Positions 57,001 to 64,000 of a stretch of 64,000 nucleotides of DNA are shown here, in pieces. The position numbers were made by a program, and so were the translations under genes. The stretch comes from Gerris lacustris (lineage: Eukaryota; Arthropoda; Insecta; Hemiptera; Gerridae), in contig OX578286.1 in NCBI GenBank assembly GCA_951217055.1, forward strand, positions 9,092,033 through 9,156,032. Direction: 5' to 3'. Under the pieces are notes generated by a model. It did no database searches. It was not told the origin of the DNA and saw nothing but the letters and a program-made list of their open reading frames with translations. The stretch's first letter is position 1. The number at the start of each line of letters is the position of its first letter.

Positions 57001-60000
57001 ATAAGGTCTAAATATGTGTATACAGTCTGATAAAATCTAAATCTGTGTACATATTCTGATAAGGTCTAAATATGTGTATACAGCCTGATAAAATCTAAAT
57101 ATGTGTATACAGCCTGATTAAATCTAAATCTGTGTACATATTCTGATAAGGTCTAAATATGTGTATACAGTCTGATAAAATCTAAATCTGTGTACATATT
57201 CTGATAAGGTCTAAATATGTGTATACAGCCTGATAAAATCTAAATATGTGTATACAGCCTGATTAAATCTAAATCTGTGTACATATTCTGATAAGGTCTA
57301 AATATGTGTATACAGCCTGATTAAATCTAAATCTGTGTACATATTCTGATAAGGTCTAAATATGTGTATACAGCCTGATTAAATCTAAATCTGTGTACAT
57401 ATTCTGATAAGGTCTAAATATGTGTATACAGTATACAGCCTGATAAAATCTAAATCTGTGTACATATTCTGATAAGATCTAAATATGTGTATACAGTATA
57501 CAGTCTGATAAAATCTTAATCTGTGTACATATTCTGATAAGGTCTAAATATGTGTATACAGCCTGATAAAATCTAAATCTGTGTACATATTCTGATAAGG
57601 TCTAAATATGTGTATACAGGTATGTGTATACAGTATACAGCCTGATAAAATCTAAATCTGTGTACATATTCTGATAAGGTCTAAATATGTGTATACAGCC
57701 TGATAAAATCTAAATCTGTGTACATATTCTGATAAGGTCTAAATATGTGTATACAGCCTGATAAAATCTAAATCTGTGTACATATTCTGATAAGGTCTAA
57801 ATATGTGTATACAGCCTGATAAAATCTAAATCTGTGTACATATTCTGATAAGGTCTAAATATGTGTATACAGCCTGATAAAATCTAAATCTGTGTACATA
57901 TTCTGATAAGGTCTAAATATGTGTATACAGTATACAGCCTGATAAAATCTAAATCTGTGTACATATTCTGATAAGGTCTAAATATGTGTATACAGCCTGA
58001 TAAAATCTAAATCTGTGTACATATTCTGATAAGATCTAAATATGTGTATACAGTATACAGTCTGATAAAATCTAAATCTGTGTACATATTCTGATAAGGT
58101 CTAAATATGTGTATACAGTATACAGCCTGATAAAATCTAAATCTGTGTACATATTCTGATAAGGTCTAAATATGTGTATACGGCCTGATAAAATCTAAAT
58201 ATGTGTATACAGCCTGATTAAATCTAAGTATGTGTACATATTCTGATAAGGTCTAAATATGTGTATACAGCCTGATAAAATCTAAATCTGTGTACATATT
58301 CTGATAAGGTCTAAATATGTGTATACAGTCTGATAAAATCTAAATCTGTGTACATATTCTGATAAGGTCTAAATATGTGTATACAGTCTGATAAAATCTA
58401 AGTATGTGTACATATTCTGATAAGGTCTAAATATGTGTATACAGCCTAATAAAATCTAAGTATGTGTACATATTCTGATAAGGTCTAAATATGTGTATAC
58501 AGCCTGATAAAATCTAAATCTGTGTACATATTCTGATAAGGTCTAAATATGTGTATACAGTCTGATAAAATCTAAGTATGTGTACATATTCTGATAAGGT
58601 CTAAATATGTGTATACAGCCTAATAAAATCTAAGTATGTGTACATATTCTGATAAGGTCTAAATATGTGTATACAGCCTGATAAAATCTAAATCTGTGTA
58701 CATATTCTGATAAGGTCTAAATATGTGTATACAGTCTGATAAAATCTAAATCTGTGGACACAGTCTGATAAGATCTAAATATGTGTATACAGTCTGATAA
58801 GATCTAAATATGTGTATAAATTCTAATATGATTTGTCCTTGAAAGATTCAAATAATGGTAATAGTTTAGAACTTGTAGGCTATGTTAATGTACTTTTTAC
58901 TTTACCTTAAATAAAAGAGTAATCAATAAGTTCCATTTGTTAGGTTAATGCTTCTCGGAGGCTCGGATGGAATTATTGAACAGATGAAATCAGACGGTGT
59001 CGAGGCGGATGTGAAAACAGCTACTATCCTTCTAGATCTCGTACCTAGTAATAATTCCGCTGAACTTGTAAGTCTTAAATAGTTTTTTTTTTTTTAAACT
59101 AGTACTTCTGTGAACAGTAGACCTCGCAACGTCCAAAAATAAAAAATCCTTTATATACGTCGCTTGTAATGACTTCAAGGATAATTCCTGCTAAATTCAG
59201 AAGTGAGTCAAATTTAGGCTATAAAATTTGACAACAAACAAAATGATTAATAATTATTTAATAGTTAACAATTTGATTAACTAATTAATTAGTAGTTAAG
59301 AAATGAATTAACTAATGACTGATTATTGTATTGTAGCCAGTATTAAATAATTTGTGAAAGTTTCGGCTTTCTAAATAGTCGGGGAGTTGGTTACATTTAG
59401 TTTACAAGATTAGGAGACAAATAAAAAACTAACAAATTTATTACACTTATCAATAAATAGTTAATTAATTAATTAACTATTAACTGATAATGGTATGTTC
59501 ATCAGAAATAAGTAAGCTGTGCAAATTTCAGCTTGCTAGGTAGTCAGGAGTTAGGGCAATTTAGGTAACAAGATTTAGAGGCAAGTGGAAGTAAAATAAG
59601 ATAAATACACAGAAAGACTTACAACAGAAACAAATAATCTTAACTATTATGAAGTATACATACATATTCTTGTCGGCAAAAGACAAAAGAGACTTGTAGG
59701 TAATGAACAGTAAGCAATTAAAAAAGAAAAATGGCGATATGTATTGTAAAATAATAAATAATGTGTTGCGTGCACAGCCCGGAGACTTAACTCTACATCG
59801 ACGGTGAGAGGCCAGGTTCGATTCCCTGCTGGGAAGGTTATTTTTATGCTAATTCTAAACATTTTTTAGCAAATAAACCATATAAATTGATTTTAATGTC
59901 TTAAAAGAACATATATTCCAAATTTTTGAAAACATAGACCTCGCTTCGCTAGGTCAAAAACATTTAAATGGTAATAAATTCTCGTTTAGTTATTATTAAG

Positions 60001-63000
60001 TGGATTAGATATTAACCCTGCAATATCTGATGTTGCAAAATATAGACAAAAAAATAATAGCAGCGGAATATGGCTCATTTTGTCTGGTTTGAAAAGCTGA
60101 TTCTGAAACACAATTTCTTTCTTCGCTCTTCACCTGAAACGTTTTTTAAATCACATAAGTTAAGTTTATGTACATCATGTTAATTATGTTTTTATCTCCA
60201 GTAGGGAGAAAAATTTATGATTTTGGATTAGTTTAGAGGAACTAAAGTAAGTCTTTTCATCCCTGAACTAAAAAAGTAGGGCGAAAAAGTAAAGTAGGGC
60301 GAAAAAGTAAAGATTGCAACTTAATTATTTTATAAATAGTAGAAAATGAATGGCTAATGTAATGAAGTTGTTGAAATCAGGTTGGCGACACTGCTTTTTC
60401 GACCATGTTTATCTTTTTTTATAACCTGCATCTAAATAACCTTCTATTTGAGTTTAATTCTAATTCTTATTTGTTTTTAACATTGAATCTCTTACATCTG
60501 CTATTAAAAGTGCTAATAATTATTGATATTTATTAAAATAATAAATAAAAACTGTGCAATGGACGAAAATGTGTATTTTCTTCCTACTGGAGATTCCCTC
60601 GGCTGCGCCTCGGGATTTAGGGACCATGGTTCCTTCAGCTTCGCCTCAAGAACCAACTTTTTCGCTCAGGGAATAATGACTTACTTTACTCCCTAGGTGC
60701 ATAAATAACTATTATTTTCTCTTTTTTTTAAGGAATTAGTAGAAAAGTTGAGGAAATGTGGTGTTTTGTTGGACATTGATTTCTGTAACATGCTAATTAA
60801 AAGACGATGCTATCGACGTGACTACGCTTCAGCTAAAGTAATTATGTATTCATTTTAAAATAAATAATCAAATTAAGACTAAAAGGCAACCACTTAGAGT
60901 GGATAAGCCAAAATACCTTTAGCCAAGCCTATCAGCTGCAAGTATCAGAGGAACTTCAATGTGATAATCAATATGACACCTGTCTTGAATTTCTGTGATT
61001 TAAAGCAAATATATGTGTATTGTTATAAGTTCAATAGTTTGTGTGTGCATTAACCACTCATCAAAATTGATCACTCATTAATTATGAATTATTTTATTTC
61101 GTAGCCAAATCTTGAAGTTTTGCAACTTTTCAAATGTATTCATTGTGATCCTGAAAGGTAATAGTACATTACGCGTCGAGTGCGGAAAGTAGCATTTTGC
61201 ATGCGAGTGTGGAGTTTGCACAATGCAAAATGCCGTTTTCGCACGAGTTGCGTACTGTACTTTATCTACGATTGTTAGATTTAAAGAATAAATACAGAAA
61301 AAAAACTTGCTGTATGTAAGTTCGTATCTCTCTCTTGATAAAGATGGCATTAATTATTCTTGAGTTGTATTTTTTGCCGAATTAATTATTTCTGGATTAT
61401 TATTCTCCACATTTTCGTCATAGTCACTTGATTCACTCATTGTTTTTCACTAAAAACTCGATATAAACAGTTACTTTAATAAACAATTAGTAAATTAGTT
61501 TTGTTAAATGTAAACAAACTCGCTAATCTTAATGGTGCGTAAAGCTGAAGAATTCCTCTTCTTTACCGCCCTTGGGTGGTAAAGAAGAGGAATTCTTCAG
61601 AACTATGAGATGCGCATGTGCAATGAATACAAGTACGTAAAGAATCACTTTCTACGCATCTAAACAGAGATACAATGTTTATATTTCGTATCAATCGTAG
61701 ATAAAATATATTATATCTCTTCTCTTGGGATTGAACCAGATATACTGATGTTTGGTTGGTGGTGTTTGGAAATAAACTTCACCGATCCTAAGCGTGTTGT
61801 TATTTGTTTATGTATTTTTTAAACTAAATGCTAAAAAAACTAAAAACTAAATGCTTATTCATAAATAAAACAAATATTATATAGAAATAGAAACAATAAT
61901 TATAAATTATCTATTTATTTGCAGGAAGTATTGGGTTTGATATCTGAACTTAGGTTGATGCCTGATTTAATCACGTTTGGAGTTCTTTCATTAAGCTGTC
62001 GTAATACGAAGGACACAATGCAATTTCTACGAGATCTTGAGCAAGCTGGTTTCAGGTGAATTAATTCAACTTGTTCTGTTAGTATAATTACTGGTATTAA
62101 AAGTTGAAATTAATGACGATTCTTGGCTAATGACACAAATAATTGAAGCGAGCTTCTTACATTCAACTAAATATGCATCTTGTCTGTCTGTCTGTCTGTC
62201 TGTCAGTAACGTTAACTTAATGTGAAGATAACTTGAGTAAAAGTTGACTGATTTAGTTGAAATTTGGTATACATGTTCCTCTTACTAATACTCAGGCTAA
62301 GTTCGTTGGACAGCGTGATCCGTCCAAGAGTTCGCGCGCAATGCTCGCGTAAACGTGAGTTTCAAATTTAAAATTGGAATTTCAGGACAGGAAAAAATTC
62401 TATCATCACCTATTCGATGAGAGGAACATTTTTTTCAAATAACATTATTTAGTAAAACCAACAACGACACTGCTATGAATTAATAAAGATCGCTAAAACT
62501 ATTAAAGCGGACCTAAACGTTTAAAATAGAGAAAACAACCTTTTTACCGATATCTTACGTTCTAACGTAACAATTTTAATAAAACTTCATATACATCGTC
62601 TAAAGTGCAATTGAAACAAGTATGTAAAATTTCAACTTGATACAAGCAGTAGTATTTGAGTAATGAAGTGATACATTTATAATATTAGTTTAAAAGCTAC
62701 CACGGGTGGTTAAGATTCTTACAGTCGTGTTGTATGTAGGTTTGTTAGGAAGTAAAGCTTTGTACCGAGTACCCCCACTCTACCCCTTACTACCCTCTTC
62801 CACTTATCTTCAACTATGACATTCATCATGATTAACAAATTTTAATATTCAGTATTTTATTGCAATACGCTCGCTTCAATGATAGAGCCACGCGATGCCT
62901 AGTTAATAATATGTATATAATTAAATACATAAATTTGTTGGTTTTTATTTATTTTTTTATTTTTTTCAACATCAAGCTAGAATTTTGTGTATAAGTCAAT

Positions 63001-63709
63001 CTTTTCCTTTTTTAAGAAAATGTGATCGGCTAAGTTCGTCTGCGGGACATAGCTTGGCAATAGGTATTTGAAAAAAACAAACCGATGGAGAGCGGCCATG
63101 TCCCGCCCTTTATGGTGGACAATGAGGTTTTCATGATCCTGAGTACAAAAATTAGTTAGTAGACCAATAATCAAGTTGATGTTAGTTTGTCACTTGATAG
63201 GTTAGTTGTTTAAATATTACTCCAAATCAAAATAGTCACCTATCAACAGACAAACTAACATCAACTTGATTTTTGGTCTACTAACTAATTTTGTACTCAG
63301 GATCATGAAAATCACATTGTCCACCATAATAGGTGGCACATGGCCGTTCTCTATCAGTTTCATTTTTCAAATGCCTACTGCCAAGAGCTATGTCCCGCAG
63401 ACGAACTTAGCCGACCACATATACTTAATTGGCACCAAAAGATTTACTTATACACAAAATTCTAGCTTGATGTTTGACACTTTCTTGCACACTATCTCCA
63501 GGACTATAATATTTTTTTATATTTTTTTTTTTAGGTTGAATATGGAAATTCTCGGAGGTTTATTATGTGCCGCTAGACATTCATGGAATGTCAACCTTAT
63601 TATGTATCTTATGGACAGAGTAGCTGAAGAGGAGATAAAAGTTAGCTCTTTGTTTCTAAAGCATCTTAACAGCTTTAAACATTTCACTGACAAACAAATA
63701 CAACTTAAG
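47684..63709 (+). CDS. PTCD1: Mitochondrial pentatricopeptide-repeat protein, PTCD1-like (3' end beyond window)
   Basis: Predicted mitochondrial RNA-binding PPR protein; the family's PTCD1 acts in mitochondrial tRNA/rRNA processing and translation. Ten exons join in frame: 47684-48079, 49273-49413, 50440-50611, 52512-52660, 53652-53795, 56508-56677, 58944-59067, 60733-60837, 61925-62055, 63535-63709. They give 569 residues and the frame is still open at the last donor. The known family is about 700 residues, so roughly 130 are missing to the right. The N-terminus is Arg/Ser-rich with no acidic residue in its first 20, as in a mitochondrial presequence. Residues 150-335 hold PPR-type helical pairs such as [30 protein letters not shown] and [16 protein letters not shown]. 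The ATG at 47684 is the first in the frame and is preferred. The family is firm; the symbol rests on layout and recognised sequence, not a search. Confidence 0.9.
48442..49119 (+). mobile_element. hAT-like element (678 bp) with zinc-finger fragment
   Basis: Ends CAGAGAGGGAC and GTCCCGTCTCTG. The 8-bp flanks CCTACAAC and CTTATTAC agree at five positions, consistent with a decayed duplication. Subterminal GTCATAA repeats lie near the right end. It is in PTCD1 intron 1. Confidence 0.6.
48753..48863 (+). pseudogene. CGGBP1-like/hAT N-terminal zinc-finger fragment
   Basis: Reads [23 protein letters not shown], stop (TAG), then [13 protein letters not shown] and a GTAAGT. The [11 protein letters not shown] motif with CxxC resembles the N-terminal BED-like finger of CGGBP1 and related hAT proteins. 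One in-frame stop and loss of the rest make it a relic. Confidence 0.55.
49273..49413 (+). CDS. PTCD1: PTCD1-like exon 2: first PPR unit
   Basis: Acceptor CTTTTTTACAG, donor GAT|GTAAGT, 47 codons, phase 0. It contains [20 protein letters not shown] followed by [10 protein letters not shown], a clear PPR helix pair. Confidence 0.93.
49571..49756 (+). mobile_element. GTTACTCCCC MITE, copy g (right end lost)
   Basis: Left end intact (ACTTCTTTAGGTCGTTACTC). It stops at CATTTAT where the pogo-like MITE begins; the expected right terminal repeat does not reappear after that element. Confidence 0.8.
49757..50154. mobile_element. pogo/Tigger-like MITE, copy 2 (reverse)
   Basis: Reverse complement of the 23014-23418 family, from GTAGAACCTTGATAAG to GTAAGCGAGGTTCTACTG with TA at the right. 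Confidence 0.82.
50155..50439. other. Intron sequence, possible LTR-like piece
   Basis: 50200-50340 has a TTGTTGTTGTAAGAGCGATG stretch and a TGTTTTATTTGTTG end that recall a retroelement terminus. No partner repeat was found, so this is a weak impression. Confidence 0.2.
50440..50611 (+). CDS. PTCD1: PTCD1-like exon 3: second PPR unit
   Basis: Acceptor TTTTATTCCAG, donor AAAG|GTAGTA. 57 codons plus one base, phase 1 out. It begins [20 protein letters not shown], completing the previous PPR and opening the next. Confidence 0.9.
50660..51850. other. PTCD1 intron 3 sequence, no gene seen
   Basis: Open frames of 63-131 codons (about 51350-51812) overlap each other and have no domain. I call them noncoding. 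Confidence 0.45.
51851..52013 (-). mobile_element. GTTACTCCCC MITE, copy h (reverse, partial)
   Basis: GACAAAGGGATGTTTAGTCC through to GGGGAGTAACAATCTAAAGA. The far end is missing. Confidence 0.82.
52512..52660 (+). CDS. PTCD1: PTCD1-like exon 4: third PPR unit
   Basis: Acceptor ATTTTTACAG, donor ATG|GTAAAC. Two leading bases finish an Ala codon (G|CT). It reads [18 protein letters not shown] and then [14 protein letters not shown]. Confidence 0.91.
52771..53347. mobile_element. GTCCAGGAGATAG fold-back MITE, copy 2
   Basis: Arms in inverted orientation; left end intact with TA (52769-52770), right end altered (TCTCAATGAAC then TA). In PTCD1 intron 4. Confidence 0.85.
53370..53517 (-). mobile_element. 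GTTACTCCCC MITE, copy i (reverse, internal deletion)
   Basis: TTGTCTAAATAACTATTAAG at one side and GGGGAGTAACAATCTAAAGA at the other; part of the middle is deleted. Confidence 0.8.
53652..53795 (+). CDS. PTCD1: PTCD1-like exon 5: fourth PPR unit
   Basis: Acceptor CTACGTTTAG, donor CAG|GTAAAT, 48 codons. [20 protein letters not shown] is a textbook PPR junction. Its intron downstream is filled by the 74-bp satellite. Confidence 0.93.
54243..56103. repeat. 74-bp satellite in PTCD1 intron 5
   Basis: About 25 head-to-tail units of 74 bp, almost identical. Each contains ACTCTAATTAATATAGCCAT, CCTTAACACTTCATAGAGGT and GTCAGTTTTGGTTTTATTGA. The first spacing is 75. Rare changes: one CAG-to-CCG near 54883, and ACTCT-to-ATTCT at 55731, 55953 and 56101. 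The unit and the left flank (AAATCGTTATGCTAGAATGT) match the inside of the TATC-flanked MITE. Confidence 0.97.
56508..56677 (+). CDS. PTCD1: PTCD1-like exon 6: linker
   Basis: Acceptor TTAAATTTCAG, donor CACAG|GTTTGT. 56 codons plus two bases. It is a charged, poorly structured linker ending [20 protein letters not shown] and IEKPKHR. It lies between two intron-filling tandem arrays. Confidence 0.85.
56745..58818. repeat. Dimeric ~57-bp minisatellite in PTCD1 intron 6
   Basis: Alternating half-units: TCTAAATATGTGTATACAG plus C(C/T)TGATAAAA, and TCTAAATCTGTGTACATATT plus CTGATAAGG. Over 30 dimers. Extra GTATACAGTATACAG insertions and missing half-units give blocks that recur, so longer segments were also duplicated. 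The array makes up about nine tenths of the intron. Confidence 0.96.
58944..59067 (+). CDS. PTCD1: PTCD1-like exon 7
   Basis: Acceptor CATTTGTTAG, donor CTT|GTAAGT. The first base completes Arg (AG|G). It reads [20 protein letters not shown] and then [13 protein letters not shown]. The 'GG-DGIIEQM--DGV-PDVKT' layout fits PTCD1. Confidence 0.9.
59068..60190. other. PTCD1 intron 7, no gene; one tRNA-like B box
   Basis: AT-rich with AATTAATTAACTA tracts. GAGGCCAGGTTCGATTCCCT followed by GGTTATTTTTATG at about 59808-59845 is a diverged relative of the tRNA-like part of the 1.26-kb fold-back. Confidence 0.45.
60194..60594. mobile_element. Possible 0.4-kb inverted-repeat element
   Basis: ATCTCCAGTAGG (60194-60205) and its complement CCTACTGGAGAT (60583-60594) face each other. 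Inside is a short direct repeat AGTAGGGCGAAAAAGTAAAG. No target duplication was confirmed. Confidence 0.4.
60733..60837 (+). CDS. PTCD1: PTCD1-like exon 8
   Basis: Acceptor TTTTTTTTAAG, donor AAA|GTAATT, 35 codons, phase 0. It codes for the helical pair [20 protein letters not shown] and [15 protein letters not shown]. Confidence 0.88.
61150..61705. repeat. Nested inverted repeats with a 56-bp hairpin
   Basis: TTTATCTACGATTG at about 61260 and its complement at about 61690 enclose 61545-61600, a hairpin with 23 perfectly paired bases and a ten-base loop that can itself pair CCC/GGG. An outer imperfect stem at 61150-61262 holds AGTAGCATTTTGCATGCGAG and complement. In PTCD1 intron 8. Confidence 0.7.
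61925..62055 (+). CDS. PTCD1: PTCD1-like exon 9
   Basis: Acceptor TTATTTGCAG, donor TTTCAG|GTGAAT. 43 codons plus two bases. It reads [20 protein letters not shown] and on to [11 protein letters not shown], another PPR pair. Confidence 0.91.
62142..62880 (-). mobile_element. TATC-flanked MITE family, copy 2 (reverse, 739 bp)
   Basis: Near-full-length relative of 691-1426 in opposite orientation, with ATTGAAGCGAGC at the left and ACGCTCGCTTCAAT at the right, including the (TGTC)n tract and the AACGTAAGATATCGGT region. Its flanks (AATA/GATA) do not match each other. In PTCD1 intron 9. Confidence 0.85.
62967..63504. mobile_element. GTCCAGGAGATAG fold-back MITE, copy 3 (left end lost)
   Basis: Lacks the first ~38 bases of the left arm; the right end CTATCTCCAGGAC is intact and followed by TA. 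It ends 30 bases before the acceptor of PTCD1 exon 10. Confidence 0.84.
63535..63709 (+). CDS. PTCD1: PTCD1-like exon 10 (last one in window)
   Basis: Acceptor TTTTTTTTTTTAG, donor AAG|GTTTGT. The first base completes Arg. It codes for [20 protein letters not shown] and a Lys-rich helix ending DKQIQLK. A fold-back MITE ends only 30 bases upstream of the acceptor. Coding continues outside the window. Confidence 0.88.
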
Positions 63710-64000
63710 GTTTGTTTAACTATTTAATATTTACTTAAATTAACTTTATAAATATCCTTGATTAGTTGGGTGTTTTAAGATAAATTCAATCGCCTCATAT
63801 TTGCGATATTTCGATTTCTCCTTGGATAATTCTCAAGGTGACCGACTAGCTGATTACATTGTCGCAGTTATGGTTTTAAGTGGCCGGCCACTTAGAAAGT
63901 TACTCAACGCAAGTTAGCTATGCTAGCCATGTCTGAAAATTTCGGTTCTGTTATAATGAATGGAGGTGGGTACACTGGCTAGCTACGCTACGTCGGCGAC
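63710..64000. other. Start of PTCD1 intron 10
   Basis: Donor GTTTGT at 63710. The remainder shows no exon; GTGGCCGGCCAC near 63880 is a 12-base palindrome. Confidence 0.5.

Noticed and set aside
56745..58818. Alternating half-units considered as repeats with spacers
   Set aside because: Both half-units recur and are related to each other, so it is a dimeric minisatellite.

Overview
This is eukaryotic, AT-rich nuclear DNA with GT-AG introns. The two genes and the transposon families (hAT, Tc1/mariner/pogo, piggyBac-like, fold-back elements, a LINE 3' end) suggest an insect or other arthropod. I cannot fix the order from sequence alone. No bacterial features, CRISPR arrays or complete viral genes were seen.

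Only two protein-coding genes are supported, both on the + strand, and both were rebuilt exon by exon with consistent splice phases. Gene 1 (3741-35018, 5' end not visible) has 12 exons coding for 989 residues. It is a Rho guanine-nucleotide exchange factor: a long disordered N-terminal region with seven tyrosine YxxPhi motifs and two proline stretches, a CxxC...CxxC zinc-knuckle-like pair, a DH domain and a C-terminal PH domain. Gene 2 (47684-63709, continuing past the right edge) has ten exons coding for 569 residues of a mitochondrial pentatricopeptide-repeat protein, most likely PTCD1. The genes show no functional link beyond adjacency.

Most of the rest is repeats. From left to right: a TATC-flanked MITE (0.7-1.4 kb); a 40-bp minisatellite (2.4-3.4 kb); RhoGEF intron 3 with several MITEs, a piggyBac-like insertion and a 1.26-kb fold-back (6.6-13.7 kb); a palindromic MITE carrying an exon-like cassette (14.3 kb); an element inserted inside another MITE (16-17.9 kb); a LINE 3' end with a 14-bp target duplication (22.2 kb); and a 7.5-kb intron made of a hAT MITE plus a fold-back invaded by two further hAT elements with intact 8-bp duplications (23.9-30.5 kb). 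The intergenic region (35-47.7 kb) holds a hairpin minisatellite, two GAGGAGCC MITEs, a 52-bp perfect palindrome, a pogo-like MITE and another hAT MITE. Two neighbouring PTCD1 introns (54.2-56.1 and 56.7-58.8 kb) are filled by two unrelated tandem arrays, one of which appears to have grown out of a transposon.

The strongest points for a second look are the exon-like cassette in the palindromic MITE, the satellite derived from a MITE, the tRNA-like cores in several unrelated inverted-repeat elements, compensatory changes in the 40-bp minisatellite palindrome, and the Src-type SH2/SH3 ligand block in the RhoGEF N-terminus. All were read by eye; no alignment or database search was run.
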